A DNA stretch of 5,415 nt from the NCBI GenBank assembly GCA_016868095.1, contig VGHV01000185.1, positions 1-5,415 of the forward strand, written 5' to 3'. This document shows, piece by piece, positions 1 to 5,415 of this stretch. A program made the translations under genes and the position numbers. The notes beneath the pieces are model-generated. The model was not told the origin of the DNA, did not search any database, and saw nothing but the letters and a program-made list of their open reading frames with translations. Positions within the stretch are counted from its first letter, which is position 1. Each line of letters opens with the position of its first letter. The DNA is from Betaproteobacteria bacterium. Its GTDB lineage: Bacteria > Pseudomonadota > Gammaproteobacteria > Burkholderiales > Burkholderiaceae_E.

Positions 1-341
1 ATGAGCCCAAGCAGCAAACTATGCCAAGCAGTTCCGCAAACTTGCTGGCTGACCAGACAGTTGAGCGACCAAATCCTTGAGTCACTGAGCCTCTCCCAGG
101 CAAGACCTGGCACTAGTTTTCCAAATTCGTCCTGACCAAGCGTGAGGGCAGCGCGCAAGAGGGGGTAGGCCAAAAACAATAACAAGAACCCAAGCAATAG
201 GCCGGCGCTTGACCCAGCTAGACTTGAGCGCGCAAAGTCACCTCGGCTCGCTCGCCATGAACCCCAAAAGGCCATGAGTAAGCCAAGGCCAAGCGTCCAA
301 CATAGACTGATGTAAAAGTATGTTTCGTTACCAGCTGCCAT
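1..341 (-). CDS. ABC transporter inner-membrane permease, Fe(III)/AfuB-FbpB-like, N-terminal part (3' end outside window)
   Basis: An open frame runs leftward from ATG at 341 to the window edge, giving 113 codons with no stop. Two hydrophobic segments are visible, at about residues 11-29 and 43-65; the second ends in AYPLLRAAL, which resembles the early membrane segment of binding-protein-dependent permeases of the iron, thiamine and aminoethylphosphonate group. After it comes a periplasmic-looking stretch with RLSDSRIW, Cys95, Cys102-Gly and AWHSLLLGL. In the family this is where an 'xxDxRxWxxL...NTLxLAL' pattern leads into the permease domain; here His-Ser replaces the usual Asn-Thr. The family moves solute across the inner membrane with a periplasmic receptor and an ATPase; neither is in view. 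The start lies inside the end of the upstream lipoprotein gene (14-base overlap), suggesting translational coupling. A second in-frame ATG at 353 is possible; neither has a clear ribosome binding site. The permease class is fairly firm, the substrate is not. Confidence 0.68.
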   Translation of the reverse strand, partial: MAAGNETYFYISLCWTLGLGLLMAFWGSWRASRGDFARSSLAGSSAGLLLGFLLLFLAYPLLRAALTLGQDEFGKLVPGLAWERLSDSRIWSLNCLVSQQVCGTAWHSLLLGL

Positions 342-1653
342 AGAGGCGACCATCGCTAGCGCCGACCAGATAGCCCCAATCAAAGCTCAAAAAGCTTCGT
401 GGGCCTAAGAGCTTAGGTGTCGTTTGTAGTGCCCATGCAAGTCCATCGGTACTCGTAAAAACCTGCCCCAAGTCATCAATCGCCAGATAGCGACTTGTAC
501 GTCCTATCCCTAGGATTGTTGAGGCACCGGGAATCCGCTGCGCAGACCAGGTGCTGCCACCATCGCTTGTCGAGGCGATGTAGCCGCCACTTCCCCCTAC
601 CAAAAAGCGATCGACATCGGTAGCCGTGCTACCACGCAAATACCCATGCCCAATTGCGCGTAAATCAATACCGCTCACCTCTGGTAAGTTAATCCTTGAC
701 CAGGTCGTGCCGCTATCGTTGCTCAATAGCAGCGTACCAGCGTTTCCTGCGGCAAATAAGCGGTTATTGCCAATGCCAATCGCGTTTAAATGTTCAAGCG
801 TGCCGCTATTGCGCTCGGTCCAGCTCAAGCCATCCGAGGTGCTCCGAATACTTCCCTTTGCGCCGACGGCGACAAAACTTGAGCTTAAGGCGGTGATTGC
901 GCGCAACTCGGGCAAGCTCTCGTTGGGTGCCTGTGCAAGCGTCCAGTTGATTCCATCCTTGCTAGTCAGACTTGCTCCCATGGCACCAACAGCTACAAAA
1001 TTGAGTCCAGGATCGGCAGGCGTATTGAGATTACTTGCATAGCCTGCAACCGCAGTCAAGGACCCACTCCAAGCGCTGGGAAGCGTCGCAGCCTGCCAGG
1101 ACTTGCCATCGTTACTGTAGTTGATATGTCCTTTGTCTGAAACGCTTACAAAGCGGCCGTCAGTTGCGAGAGCCGCTCGAGCCGGGCATGTACTCAGTCT
1201 TGCCATCGCGACCCCATTGGCAGCAAAAACTTCGCCAGCAGCGCGGGGAGCAGGGTTAAGCGACTCCCATTGGTCACCCGCTGGACGCGGCGTTACCGAG
1301 ATTTTTTCGCTGCTTGGTCCACCTGGGCCGCCATCTTTGCGGCCATTCATGAACAGCCAATAGGTGGTTCCGTTATCGAGACCGCAAAGCACATAGGGCG
1401 AGGTCAATTTGGTCGCGCTGCGCGCTCCGGGCGTCAATGACCAATTATTTCCATCGATATCCGATCTTGGTGCCGCAAAGAGCCAATACTCCACGTCGCT
1501 GCTGCCGCTGAAGCTCAGCGTAAAGCGCGCATCGCCCGCTTGTGCATTGAGCTGGCTTGGGGGTGGGGCCGAGCCGCCGTTATCACCGCAGGATGCCAAG
1601 CCCAAGGCGACGGCCACAAAAGCAGCCAACACAAAGCATCTTTTTTTCGTCAA
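328..1653 (-). CDS. Lipoprotein with fibronectin type III-like domain and BNR/Asp-box beta-propeller
   Basis: This encodes about 441 residues from the preferred TTG start at 1653. The N-terminus (MTKKRCF, then a hydrophobic run, then LASC) is a classic lipoprotein signal with the lipidated cysteine at residue 22. A Gly/Ser/Pro-rich linker follows. Residues about 33-123 look like one fibronectin type III domain, ending in a 'LDNGTTYWLF ... GPSSEKISVTP' pattern. From about 145 to the end there are six Asp-box motifs of the form SxDGxxW (near 180, 231, 272, 311, 363 and 401), each preceded by a 'FVAVGxxGxI' strand. A seventh strand (YLVGASDGRLY) ends the protein, which suggests a seven-bladed propeller closed by the N-terminal strand. 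Such propellers occur in sialidase-like and HCF136/YCF48-like proteins, but no catalytic residues can be assigned. It is probably a membrane-anchored periplasmic or surface protein; its function is unknown. A longer reading from TTG at 1719 would put some 24 residues before the signal, which is unlikely. Confidence 0.85.
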   Translation of the reverse strand: MTKKRCFVLAAFVAVALGLASCGDNGGSAPPPSQLNAQAGDARFTLSFSGSSDVEYWLFAAPRSDIDGNNWSLTPGARSATKLTSPYVLCGLDNGTTYWLFMNGRKDGGPGGPSSEKISVTPRPAGDQWESLNPAPRAAGEVFAANGVAMARLSTCPARAALATDGRFVSVSDKGHINYSNDGKSWQAATLPSAWSGSLTAVAGYASNLNTPADPGLNFVAVGAMGASLTSKDGINWTLAQAPNESLPELRAITALSSSFVAVGAKGSIRSTSDGLSWTERNSGTLEHLNAIGIGNNRLFAAGNAGTLLLSNDSGTTWSRINLPEVSGIDLRAIGHGYLRGSTATDVDRFLVGGSGGYIASTSDGGSTWSAQRIPGASTILGIGRTSRYLAIDDLGQVFTSTDGLAWALQTTPKLLGPRSFLSFDWGYLVGASDGRLYGSW

Positions 1654-1660
1654 GATCAAG

Positions 1661-1665
1661 CCCCC
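1661..1665 (-). promoter_or_regulatory. Ribosome binding site deciding the TTG start of the propeller lipoprotein
   Basis: A GGGGG run on the minus strand lies 7 bases before TTG at 1653 and 1 base before another in-frame TTG at 1659. No in-frame ATG exists near the signal peptide. The spacing favours 1653, which also gives a compact Lys-Lys-Arg n-region followed directly by the hydrophobic segment and lipobox. The run is G-rich but not a canonical AGGAGG, so expression may be modest. Confidence 0.45.
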
Positions 1666-1726
1666 GATTTGTATGGATTTCCTCAGACAAGCTATTGTGC
1701 CAAGTTTCGGGCCGAGCAAAACTCAC

Positions 1727-1741
1727 TCGAAATCATTTCGA
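1727..1741. promoter_or_regulatory. Perfect 15-base palindrome, candidate operator
   Basis: TCGAAATCATTTCGA reads as two 7-base arms around a central C with no mismatch. It sits 43 bases before the TAXI receptor ATG and 73 bases before the lipoprotein TTG, a position suited to a dimeric regulator controlling one or both directions. It has no T-run and too short a loop to be a terminator. No regulator gene lies in the window, so the binding protein cannot be named. Operator function is inferred from symmetry and position. Confidence 0.45.
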
Positions 1742-1772
1742 CGTTTTCTCTAAACCAATTCAAAGTATTTTT

Positions 1773-1778
1773 AAGGAG
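1773..1778 (+). promoter_or_regulatory. Strong ribosome binding site of the TAXI receptor gene
   Basis: AAGGAG ends 6 bases before ATG at 1785, a near-ideal Shine-Dalgarno sequence. It decides the start: the frame is open further upstream to 1557, but that extension is antisense to the lipoprotein gene. The next in-frame ATGs, at 1800 and 1803, are too far from the site. Confidence 0.85.
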
Positions 1779-1784
1779 ATCCGA

Positions 1785-2828
1785 ATGAAGGACCAGACCA
1801 TGATGCCTGCACGAACGAAGCAGGCGAGCAACGACGCGTCGGTGAGCAGCATCAAGAAGCTAGCCGGTCGAGGGCTTTTTGCAGCCTTGATAACTGCGGC
1901 GACGCTCTTGCACGGCGGTATGGCTAGTGCGCAGAACGCCTTATCCATTGGCACGGGCGGAACAGGCGGAGTGTACTACCCCTTGGGCGGCGGTATCGCT
2001 GCCGCCTTGTCCAAACATATTCCGGGCATGGCTGCAACCGCTGAGGTGACGGGTGGTTCGGTGGACAATTTAAAGCTCGTCGGAAGTGGCAAACCGTATT
2101 TGGCCATGACGATGGCTGACGCTGCCAAAGATGCAATCGAAGGAGCTGATAAGTTCAAAGCGACGGGAAAGGTCGACGCGAAAACGCTGCTGGTGCTCTA
2201 CCCGAATCGTATGCATGTCGTCACCGTTGACGGGACAAACATCAATAAGTTTTCTGATTTAAAGGGAAAGCGGGTATCTACGGGTTCACCAGGAAGCGCT
2301 ACCGAGGTGATGGCGTTTCGTTTGATTGAGGCTGCAGGTCTTGACAAAGACCGCGATATGAAGCGTGAGCGACTGGGCGTTGCCGAGTCGGTAAACGCGA
2401 TTAAGGATCGAAAAATTGATGCCTTCTTTTGGGTCGGTGGACTGCCCACAGGTGCCGTAACCGACTTGGCCAATTCGCCGGGCATGAAGATCAAGATGAT
2501 TGATCATGACGATCTGGTGGCTGCAATGAATAAAAAATACGGCAATCTTTACTATGCTGATGTCATCAGTAAGTCGGTATATCAGGGCATGGCTGGCGAC
2601 AACAAAATGGCTTCGGTGGCTAACTTGTTGGTCGCCCCCGGCAAGATGAGCAATGATCAAGCCTATGCGATTGTGAAGACCATCCTTGAGCGAAGGGATG
2701 ATTTAATTGCCGTACACAAAGAGGCTGCCAATATCAAGCTAGAAAACCAAAAGAGTTCGGCAAGCCCTGTGGCCTACCATCCTGGAGCGCGTAAGTACCT
2801 CGAAGAAAAGGGCGTTAAGCTTGACTGA
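1785..2828 (+). CDS. TAXI family TRAP transporter solute-binding receptor
   Basis: The product of 347 residues is the periplasmic receptor of a TRAP uptake system; it captures the solute and hands it to the membrane permease encoded next. Residues 1-49 form a rather long signal peptide: a polar n-region of about 22 residues, then Lys-Lys, a hydrophobic core from about 30 to 42, and an ASA cleavage site before Gln50. The mature protein opens with SIGTGGTGGVYYPLGGGIA (54-72), the family hallmark, followed by EVTGGSVDNLKL (87-98), GKRVSTGSPGSATE (161-174) and DAFFWVGGLPTGA (212-224), all in the expected order for TAXI (TRAP-associated extracytoplasmic immunogenic) proteins. Total length is normal for the family. 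Characterised members bind glutamate-like or dicarboxylate ligands, but the ligand here cannot be read from sequence. The adjacent fused permease, 86 bases downstream, is the expected partner. Assignment to the family is secure. Confidence 0.96.
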   Translation: MKDQTMMPARTKQASNDASVSSIKKLAGRGLFAALITAATLLHGGMASAQNALSIGTGGTGGVYYPLGGGIAAALSKHIPGMAATAEVTGGSVDNLKLVGSGKPYLAMTMADAAKDAIEGADKFKATGKVDAKTLLVLYPNRMHVVTVDGTNINKFSDLKGKRVSTGSPGSATEVMAFRLIEAAGLDKDRDMKRERLGVAESVNAIKDRKIDAFFWVGGLPTGAVTDLANSPGMKIKMIDHDDLVAAMNKKYGNLYYADVISKSVYQGMAGDNKMASVANLLVAPGKMSNDQAYAIVKTILERRDDLIAVHKEAANIKLENQKSSASPVAYHPGARKYLEEKGVKLD

Positions 2829-2841
2829 GCATGGAGCGTGG

Positions 2842-2866
2842 TGGGCACCTTGTTGCTGAGTGCCCA
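2842..2866 (+). other. Intercistronic stem-loop between receptor and permease genes
   Basis: TGGGCAC at 2842-2848 pairs perfectly with GTGCCCA at 2860-2866 across an 11-base loop. It begins 13 bases after the receptor stop codon. No T-run follows, so it is not a standard intrinsic terminator. In transport operons, hairpins at this place commonly protect the 3' end of the receptor message or partly attenuate transcription, so that receptor exceeds permease. That role is inferred here. Confidence 0.5.
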
Positions 2867-2903
2867 ATCGCAGCCTGTTAGATGCCGTGAGCGACCACAC
2901 AGC

Positions 2904-2907
2904 GAGG
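2904..2907 (+). promoter_or_regulatory. Ribosome binding site supporting a TTG start for the TRAP permease
   Basis: GAGG ends 7 bases before TTG at 2915. An in-frame TGA at 2888 excludes longer forms with a normal start, and the first in-frame ATG would be codon 37, inside the first hydrophobic segment. TTG at 2915 is therefore the best start and keeps the charged N-terminal helix. Confidence 0.55.
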
Positions 2908-2914
2908 CTTTTCT

Positions 2915-4900
2915 TTGAACGATATTGAAAAAAGGCTTGAGGAATATATCGAGCAAGAAGAGGGTGCAAGCCACAGGCTCAAGGGCCTGGCCTTGCTTGT
3001 GGTGAGCTTGCTCGCTGTAGCGATGTCGCTTTTTCATTTATACGCGGCCTACGAGATCGTGCCGACCCAACTTATGCGAAGCGCCCATGTGGCGATTGTG
3101 CTTTCGTTGGTGTTTTTACTTTTTCCACTGGCTAAGCGTTTTCGAGATCGGTTGCACTGGTGGGATGTTTGCTTTGCCCTCATACCGCTCTACATTGCTT
3201 GGTATATGTACGCTGGAGGGGACGATTTCACCGACCGGAATACCATGCCATTACCCATGGATATGTGGCTTGGCATCTTATTGATCGTACTCATTCTTGA
3301 GGCGGTACGGCGCACGGGTGGTTGGGTGATGGTTTATGTCACCTCGGCCTTTCTCGTTTACGCTTTGTTTGGCGAATATTTTCCGCAACCCTGGACCCAC
3401 AAGGGCTATGACCTGGGTCGGCTTGTGGGACATATGTTCATGACCCTAGAGGGCATTTTTGGCGTTGCTGTCGATGTCTCTGCCACCTTAATCGTATTGT
3501 TCTCCATCTTTGGCGCATTTTTGCAGTTTTCAGGCGCTGGAAAGTTTTTCATCGATTTTTCATTTTCTGCCATGGGTGGAAGACCTACTGGCGTTGGCAG
3601 GACGGTGGTGCTTTCCTCTTTCTTGCTTGGAGGACCTTCGGGCTCCGGAGTGGCAACGACCGTCACCATCGGCACAGTGGCCTATCCCATGCTTGCTCAG
3701 GCGGGCTACGAGAAAAATGCCGCTGGTGGTCTTTTGGCGGCTGGTGGCCTTGGCGCGATTATCTCCCCGCCAGTGCTGGGCGCTGCAGCCTTCTTAATCG
3801 CAGAATTTTTAAAGATCTCGTACTTGGATGTCCTGCTCATGGCATGCATCCCGACCATTCTATTTTATGCGTCACTCTTTATCATGGTGGAAATTGACGC
3901 ACGAAAATATGGCATGCGTGAGGCAAGCTTTGAGGCCGTTGAAGGCGTTTGGGTGCTTGCTGCGCGCTACTGGTTTCACTTCTTTTCGCTCATTTCGATT
4001 ATTGCTTTTATGTTGATGGGGTTCTCGCCGACGATGTCGGTACTTTATGCAACCGTCATGAGTCTTATAACAAGTTGCTTTCGCTCAGACACCAGTCTTA
4101 TACCCTACGACTTGCTAAAAGCAGATCATCGGACATGGTCGCAACGGTTTCTTGACATTGGATTGATTAAGGCATTGCAAGGCGGTGCGGTTGGGACGCT
4201 TGGCGTTGCCGTAACCTGTGCCTGTGCAGGCCTGATTGTTGGAACGGTAACGCTTACTGGCCTTGGCCTGAAATTCAGCGGTATTGTGATTGAATATGCT
4301 GCGGGATCGTTGCTATTAACAGCGATATACACTGCATTGATCGTTTGGGTGGTCGGCCTTGCTGTACCGGTGACTGCCTCCTACATCATTTGCGCTGTCG
4401 TTGCTGCGCCAGCCTTGATTAAGCTCGGTGTGCCCGATTTTGCAGCGCACATGTTTATTTTTTATTACGCTGTACTTTCTGAGGTTTCGCCGCCAACCGC
4501 GCTGTCACCTTTCGCCGCTGCCGCAATTACCGGTGGGGATCCCTACAAGACAACGCTACAGAGTTGGAAATATACCTTGCCGGCTTTCTTAGTACCATTT
4601 GTCTTTGTTTTAGATCCTCAAGGTGTTGGTCTGTTGTTGATGGGTTCATTAAAGGCGCTGGCCGATGCAAACTTTATCGCTATCGGATGGATAACGATCA
4701 CGACAGCTTTGGGTATCGTAGCAATGTCGGGCGCATTCCAGGGCTGGCTCTTGGTCGCTGTGAACTCGGTTGAGCGCTTCTTGCTGCTCATTGCTGGCAT
4801 TGCTCTGGTTTTCCGTTTTGATTATGGGTTGATGATAGGTTTTGGCTCATTGGCGTTTGTTTTTGTCTGGCAATGGCTGCGGCTTCGACAACGAACTTAA
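2915..4900 (+). CDS. TRAP transporter fused permease subunit (DctQM fusion, TAXI-associated)
   Basis: The 661-residue polytopic inner-membrane protein combines the small (Q) and large (M) TRAP subunits in one chain, as is usual for TAXI systems. It uses an ion gradient, generally sodium, to import the solute delivered by the upstream receptor. The N-terminus is a charged helix rich in Glu and Lys (1-23). Hydrophobic segments between about 24 and 150 form the Q-like part. The M-like part starts near 170 and carries GGRPTGVGRT (221-230), GPSGSG (240-245) and SPPVLGAAAF (284-293). Its second half has a matching SEVSPPTALSPFAAAAITGG (522-541), so both inverted-repeat hairpin regions with the SPP pattern are present. 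A further membrane tail runs from about 575 to the end, which is common in fused TAXI permeases. The phrase GGPSGSGVATTVTIG departs slightly from the usual 'SGSAVANV' wording. Translation starts at TTG. The gene appears intact. Confidence 0.95.
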   Translation: MNDIEKRLEEYIEQEEGASHRLKGLALLVVSLLAVAMSLFHLYAAYEIVPTQLMRSAHVAIVLSLVFLLFPLAKRFRDRLHWWDVCFALIPLYIAWYMYAGGDDFTDRNTMPLPMDMWLGILLIVLILEAVRRTGGWVMVYVTSAFLVYALFGEYFPQPWTHKGYDLGRLVGHMFMTLEGIFGVAVDVSATLIVLFSIFGAFLQFSGAGKFFIDFSFSAMGGRPTGVGRTVVLSSFLLGGPSGSGVATTVTIGTVAYPMLAQAGYEKNAAGGLLAAGGLGAIISPPVLGAAAFLIAEFLKISYLDVLLMACIPTILFYASLFIMVEIDARKYGMREASFEAVEGVWVLAARYWFHFFSLISIIAFMLMGFSPTMSVLYATVMSLITSCFRSDTSLIPYDLLKADHRTWSQRFLDIGLIKALQGGAVGTLGVAVTCACAGLIVGTVTLTGLGLKFSGIVIEYAAGSLLLTAIYTALIVWVVGLAVPVTASYIICAVVAAPALIKLGVPDFAAHMFIFYYAVLSEVSPPTALSPFAAAAITGGDPYKTTLQSWKYTLPAFLVPFVFVLDPQGVGLLLMGSLKALADANFIAIGWITITTALGIVAMSGAFQGWLLVAVNSVERFLLLIAGIALVFRFDYGLMIGFGSLAFVFVWQWLRLRQRT

Positions 4901-4904
4901 GCCT

Positions 4905-5415
4905 ATGAGGCTTTTGCAATATTTGGGCACGATTAGTCTTGCTGCTGTGCTTTGCGCCTGCAGTGGTGGCGGTGGCGAGCGCCAGAGCAATGCTGTTTAT
5001 GCAGGCCTGAGCAGCCAACCCGAAAGTTGCTCGCTGGCTGACCAGCAAGCTTGGTTACTGGCATGGATGAAGGACTGGTACTTCTGGTATCAAGACATCC
5101 CGTCAAGTCCTGGTGCTGTTGATCCTCAGATCGAGCCCATCGCTGCGATGCGTGCCCATTTCACAACTTTGCTCTTCAAGGGAACCCAGGTAAGGCCAGC
5201 CGATCGGTGGAGCTTTGTTGAGGCAAGCGATCGTTATCAGCAATACTACGAAGAGGGCATCAATATAGGCTTTGGTCTCTCAGTTGCCGGCCAGCCAGAT
5301 GATCCTTTGCCATTGAGGGTCCGCTGGGTCGAGCCTATGTCGGCCGCGGGCTTGGCCGGTATTAAGCGCGGTGATATTGTGGTGTCGATCCAAGGGAAAC
5401 CCGCGAAGTATTGGA
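4905..5415 (+). CDS. S41-family (C-terminal processing) lipoprotein peptidase, N-terminal part (3' end outside window)
   Basis: The open frame runs from ATG at 4905 to the window end, giving 170 complete codons without a stop. The N-terminus is a lipoprotein signal: a short basic start, a hydrophobic run and the lipobox LCAC with the lipidated cysteine at residue 19, then a Gly-rich linker. Residues about 43-66 contain Cys42 and the pattern AWLLAWMKDWYFWYQDIP, which resembles the N-terminal helix of S41 peptidases seen in proteobacterial lipoproteins. ADRWSFV (99-105) follows, and GFGLSV plus the VEPMSAAGLAGIKRGDIVVSI stretch (about 122-162) reads as a PDZ domain with its ligand-binding loop. 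The catalytic Ser/Lys lie beyond the window, so activity cannot be judged. The start is 4 bases after the permease stop with no good ribosome binding site, which suggests translational coupling. It probably acts in the periplasm, on an unknown substrate. Confidence 0.85.
   Translation, partial: MRLLQYLGTISLAAVLCACSGGGGERQSNAVYAGLSSQPESCSLADQQAWLLAWMKDWYFWYQDIPSSPGAVDPQIEPIAAMRAHFTTLLFKGTQVRPADRWSFVEASDRYQQYYEEGINIGFGLSVAGQPDDPLPLRVRWVEPMSAAGLAGIKRGDIVVSIQGKPAKYW

Larger units (their letters stand above)
1654..1784. promoter_or_regulatory. Divergent intergenic control region between the lipoprotein and TRAP loci
   Basis: These 131 bases separate the starts of two oppositely transcribed genes, so promoters for both directions should lie here. 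The region is more AT-rich than the flanking genes, especially from about 1717 to 1780. I could not find a convincing sigma-70 pair on either strand. The best rightward candidate, TTGTGC at 1695-1700 with AAAACT at 1718-1723, matches only three bases in each box. The clearest element is the palindrome at 1727-1741, described separately. Confidence 0.6.

Noticed and set aside
96..110. Small inverted repeat CCAGG-5-CCTGG
   Set aside because: It is a 5-bp stem within the ABC permease coding region with no T-run, and is expected by chance.
626..1042. Rightward open frame of 138 codons opposite the propeller lipoprotein
   Set aside because: It is a shadow on the opposite strand of a gene with clear domains, lacks a ribosome binding site, and its protein looks like no family. 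Other frames in 696-1753 are rejected for the same reason.
1687..1703. Sigma-54-like TTGGCAC on the minus strand
   Set aside because: The -24 half looks good, but the required GC of the -12 element is not at the right distance; TG is found there instead.
1743..1771. AT-rich TATTTT with upstream GTTTTC as a promoter for the TAXI gene
   Set aside because: Transcription would start inside or after the ribosome binding site, leaving no usable leader, and the -35 match is poor.
1557..1784. Upstream extension of the TAXI receptor frame by 76 codons
   Set aside because: It is antisense to the lipoprotein signal region and crosses the control region. The AAGGAG at 1773-1778 and the signal peptide both point to ATG at 1785.
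2286..2660. Leftward open frame of 124 codons inside the TAXI receptor gene
   Set aside because: It is antisense to a well-supported gene and its translation has no recognisable features. The same holds for shorter frames inside 1760-3037 and 3406-4800.
4788..5048. Leftward open frame of 86 codons spanning the permease-protease junction
   Set aside because: It overlaps two well-supported genes on the other strand and has no domain signal.

Overview
The window looks like ordinary chromosome from a Gram-negative proteobacterium, most likely a betaproteobacterium of the Burkholderiales. This is an inference from protein style: a TAXI-type TRAP transporter, an iron-type ABC permease with a Cys-x6-Cys-Gly segment that I associate with Burkholderiales homologues, and two lipoproteins with Gram-negative lipoboxes. 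Base composition appears close to even, slightly GC-rich by eye. I see no insertion sequence, phage gene, tRNA, rRNA or CRISPR array.

Layout. Two genes read leftward from a divergent control region at about 1654-1784. The first is a lipoprotein with a fibronectin type III-like domain followed by a BNR/Asp-box beta-propeller (328-1653). The second overlaps its end by 14 bases and is the N-terminal part of an ABC transporter inner-membrane permease of the Fe(III)/thiamine/phosphonate type (1-341), cut by the window edge. Three genes read rightward: a TAXI-family TRAP solute receptor (1785-2828), a fused TRAP permease carrying both small and large membrane domains (2915-4900), and, after only 4 bases, the N-terminal part of an S41-family (C-terminal processing type) lipoprotein protease with a PDZ-like region (4905-5415), cut by the window edge.

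How the parts fit. The TAXI receptor and fused permease together form a complete ion-driven TRAP uptake system for an organic acid-like solute, which the sequence does not identify. A 7-bp inverted repeat in the 86-base gap between receptor and permease is a plausible mRNA stabiliser or attenuator, giving more receptor than permease. The protease is probably co-transcribed and translationally coupled to the permease. The divergent region holds a perfect 15-base palindrome (1727-1741), the best candidate for an operator shared by both directions. Non-ATG (TTG) starts are inferred for the propeller lipoprotein and the TRAP permease.

I did not find convincing evidence of a wholly new system. The most unusual points are the propeller lipoprotein overlapping an ABC permease gene, the palindrome between the two transport loci, and the protease closely linked to the TRAP transporter.
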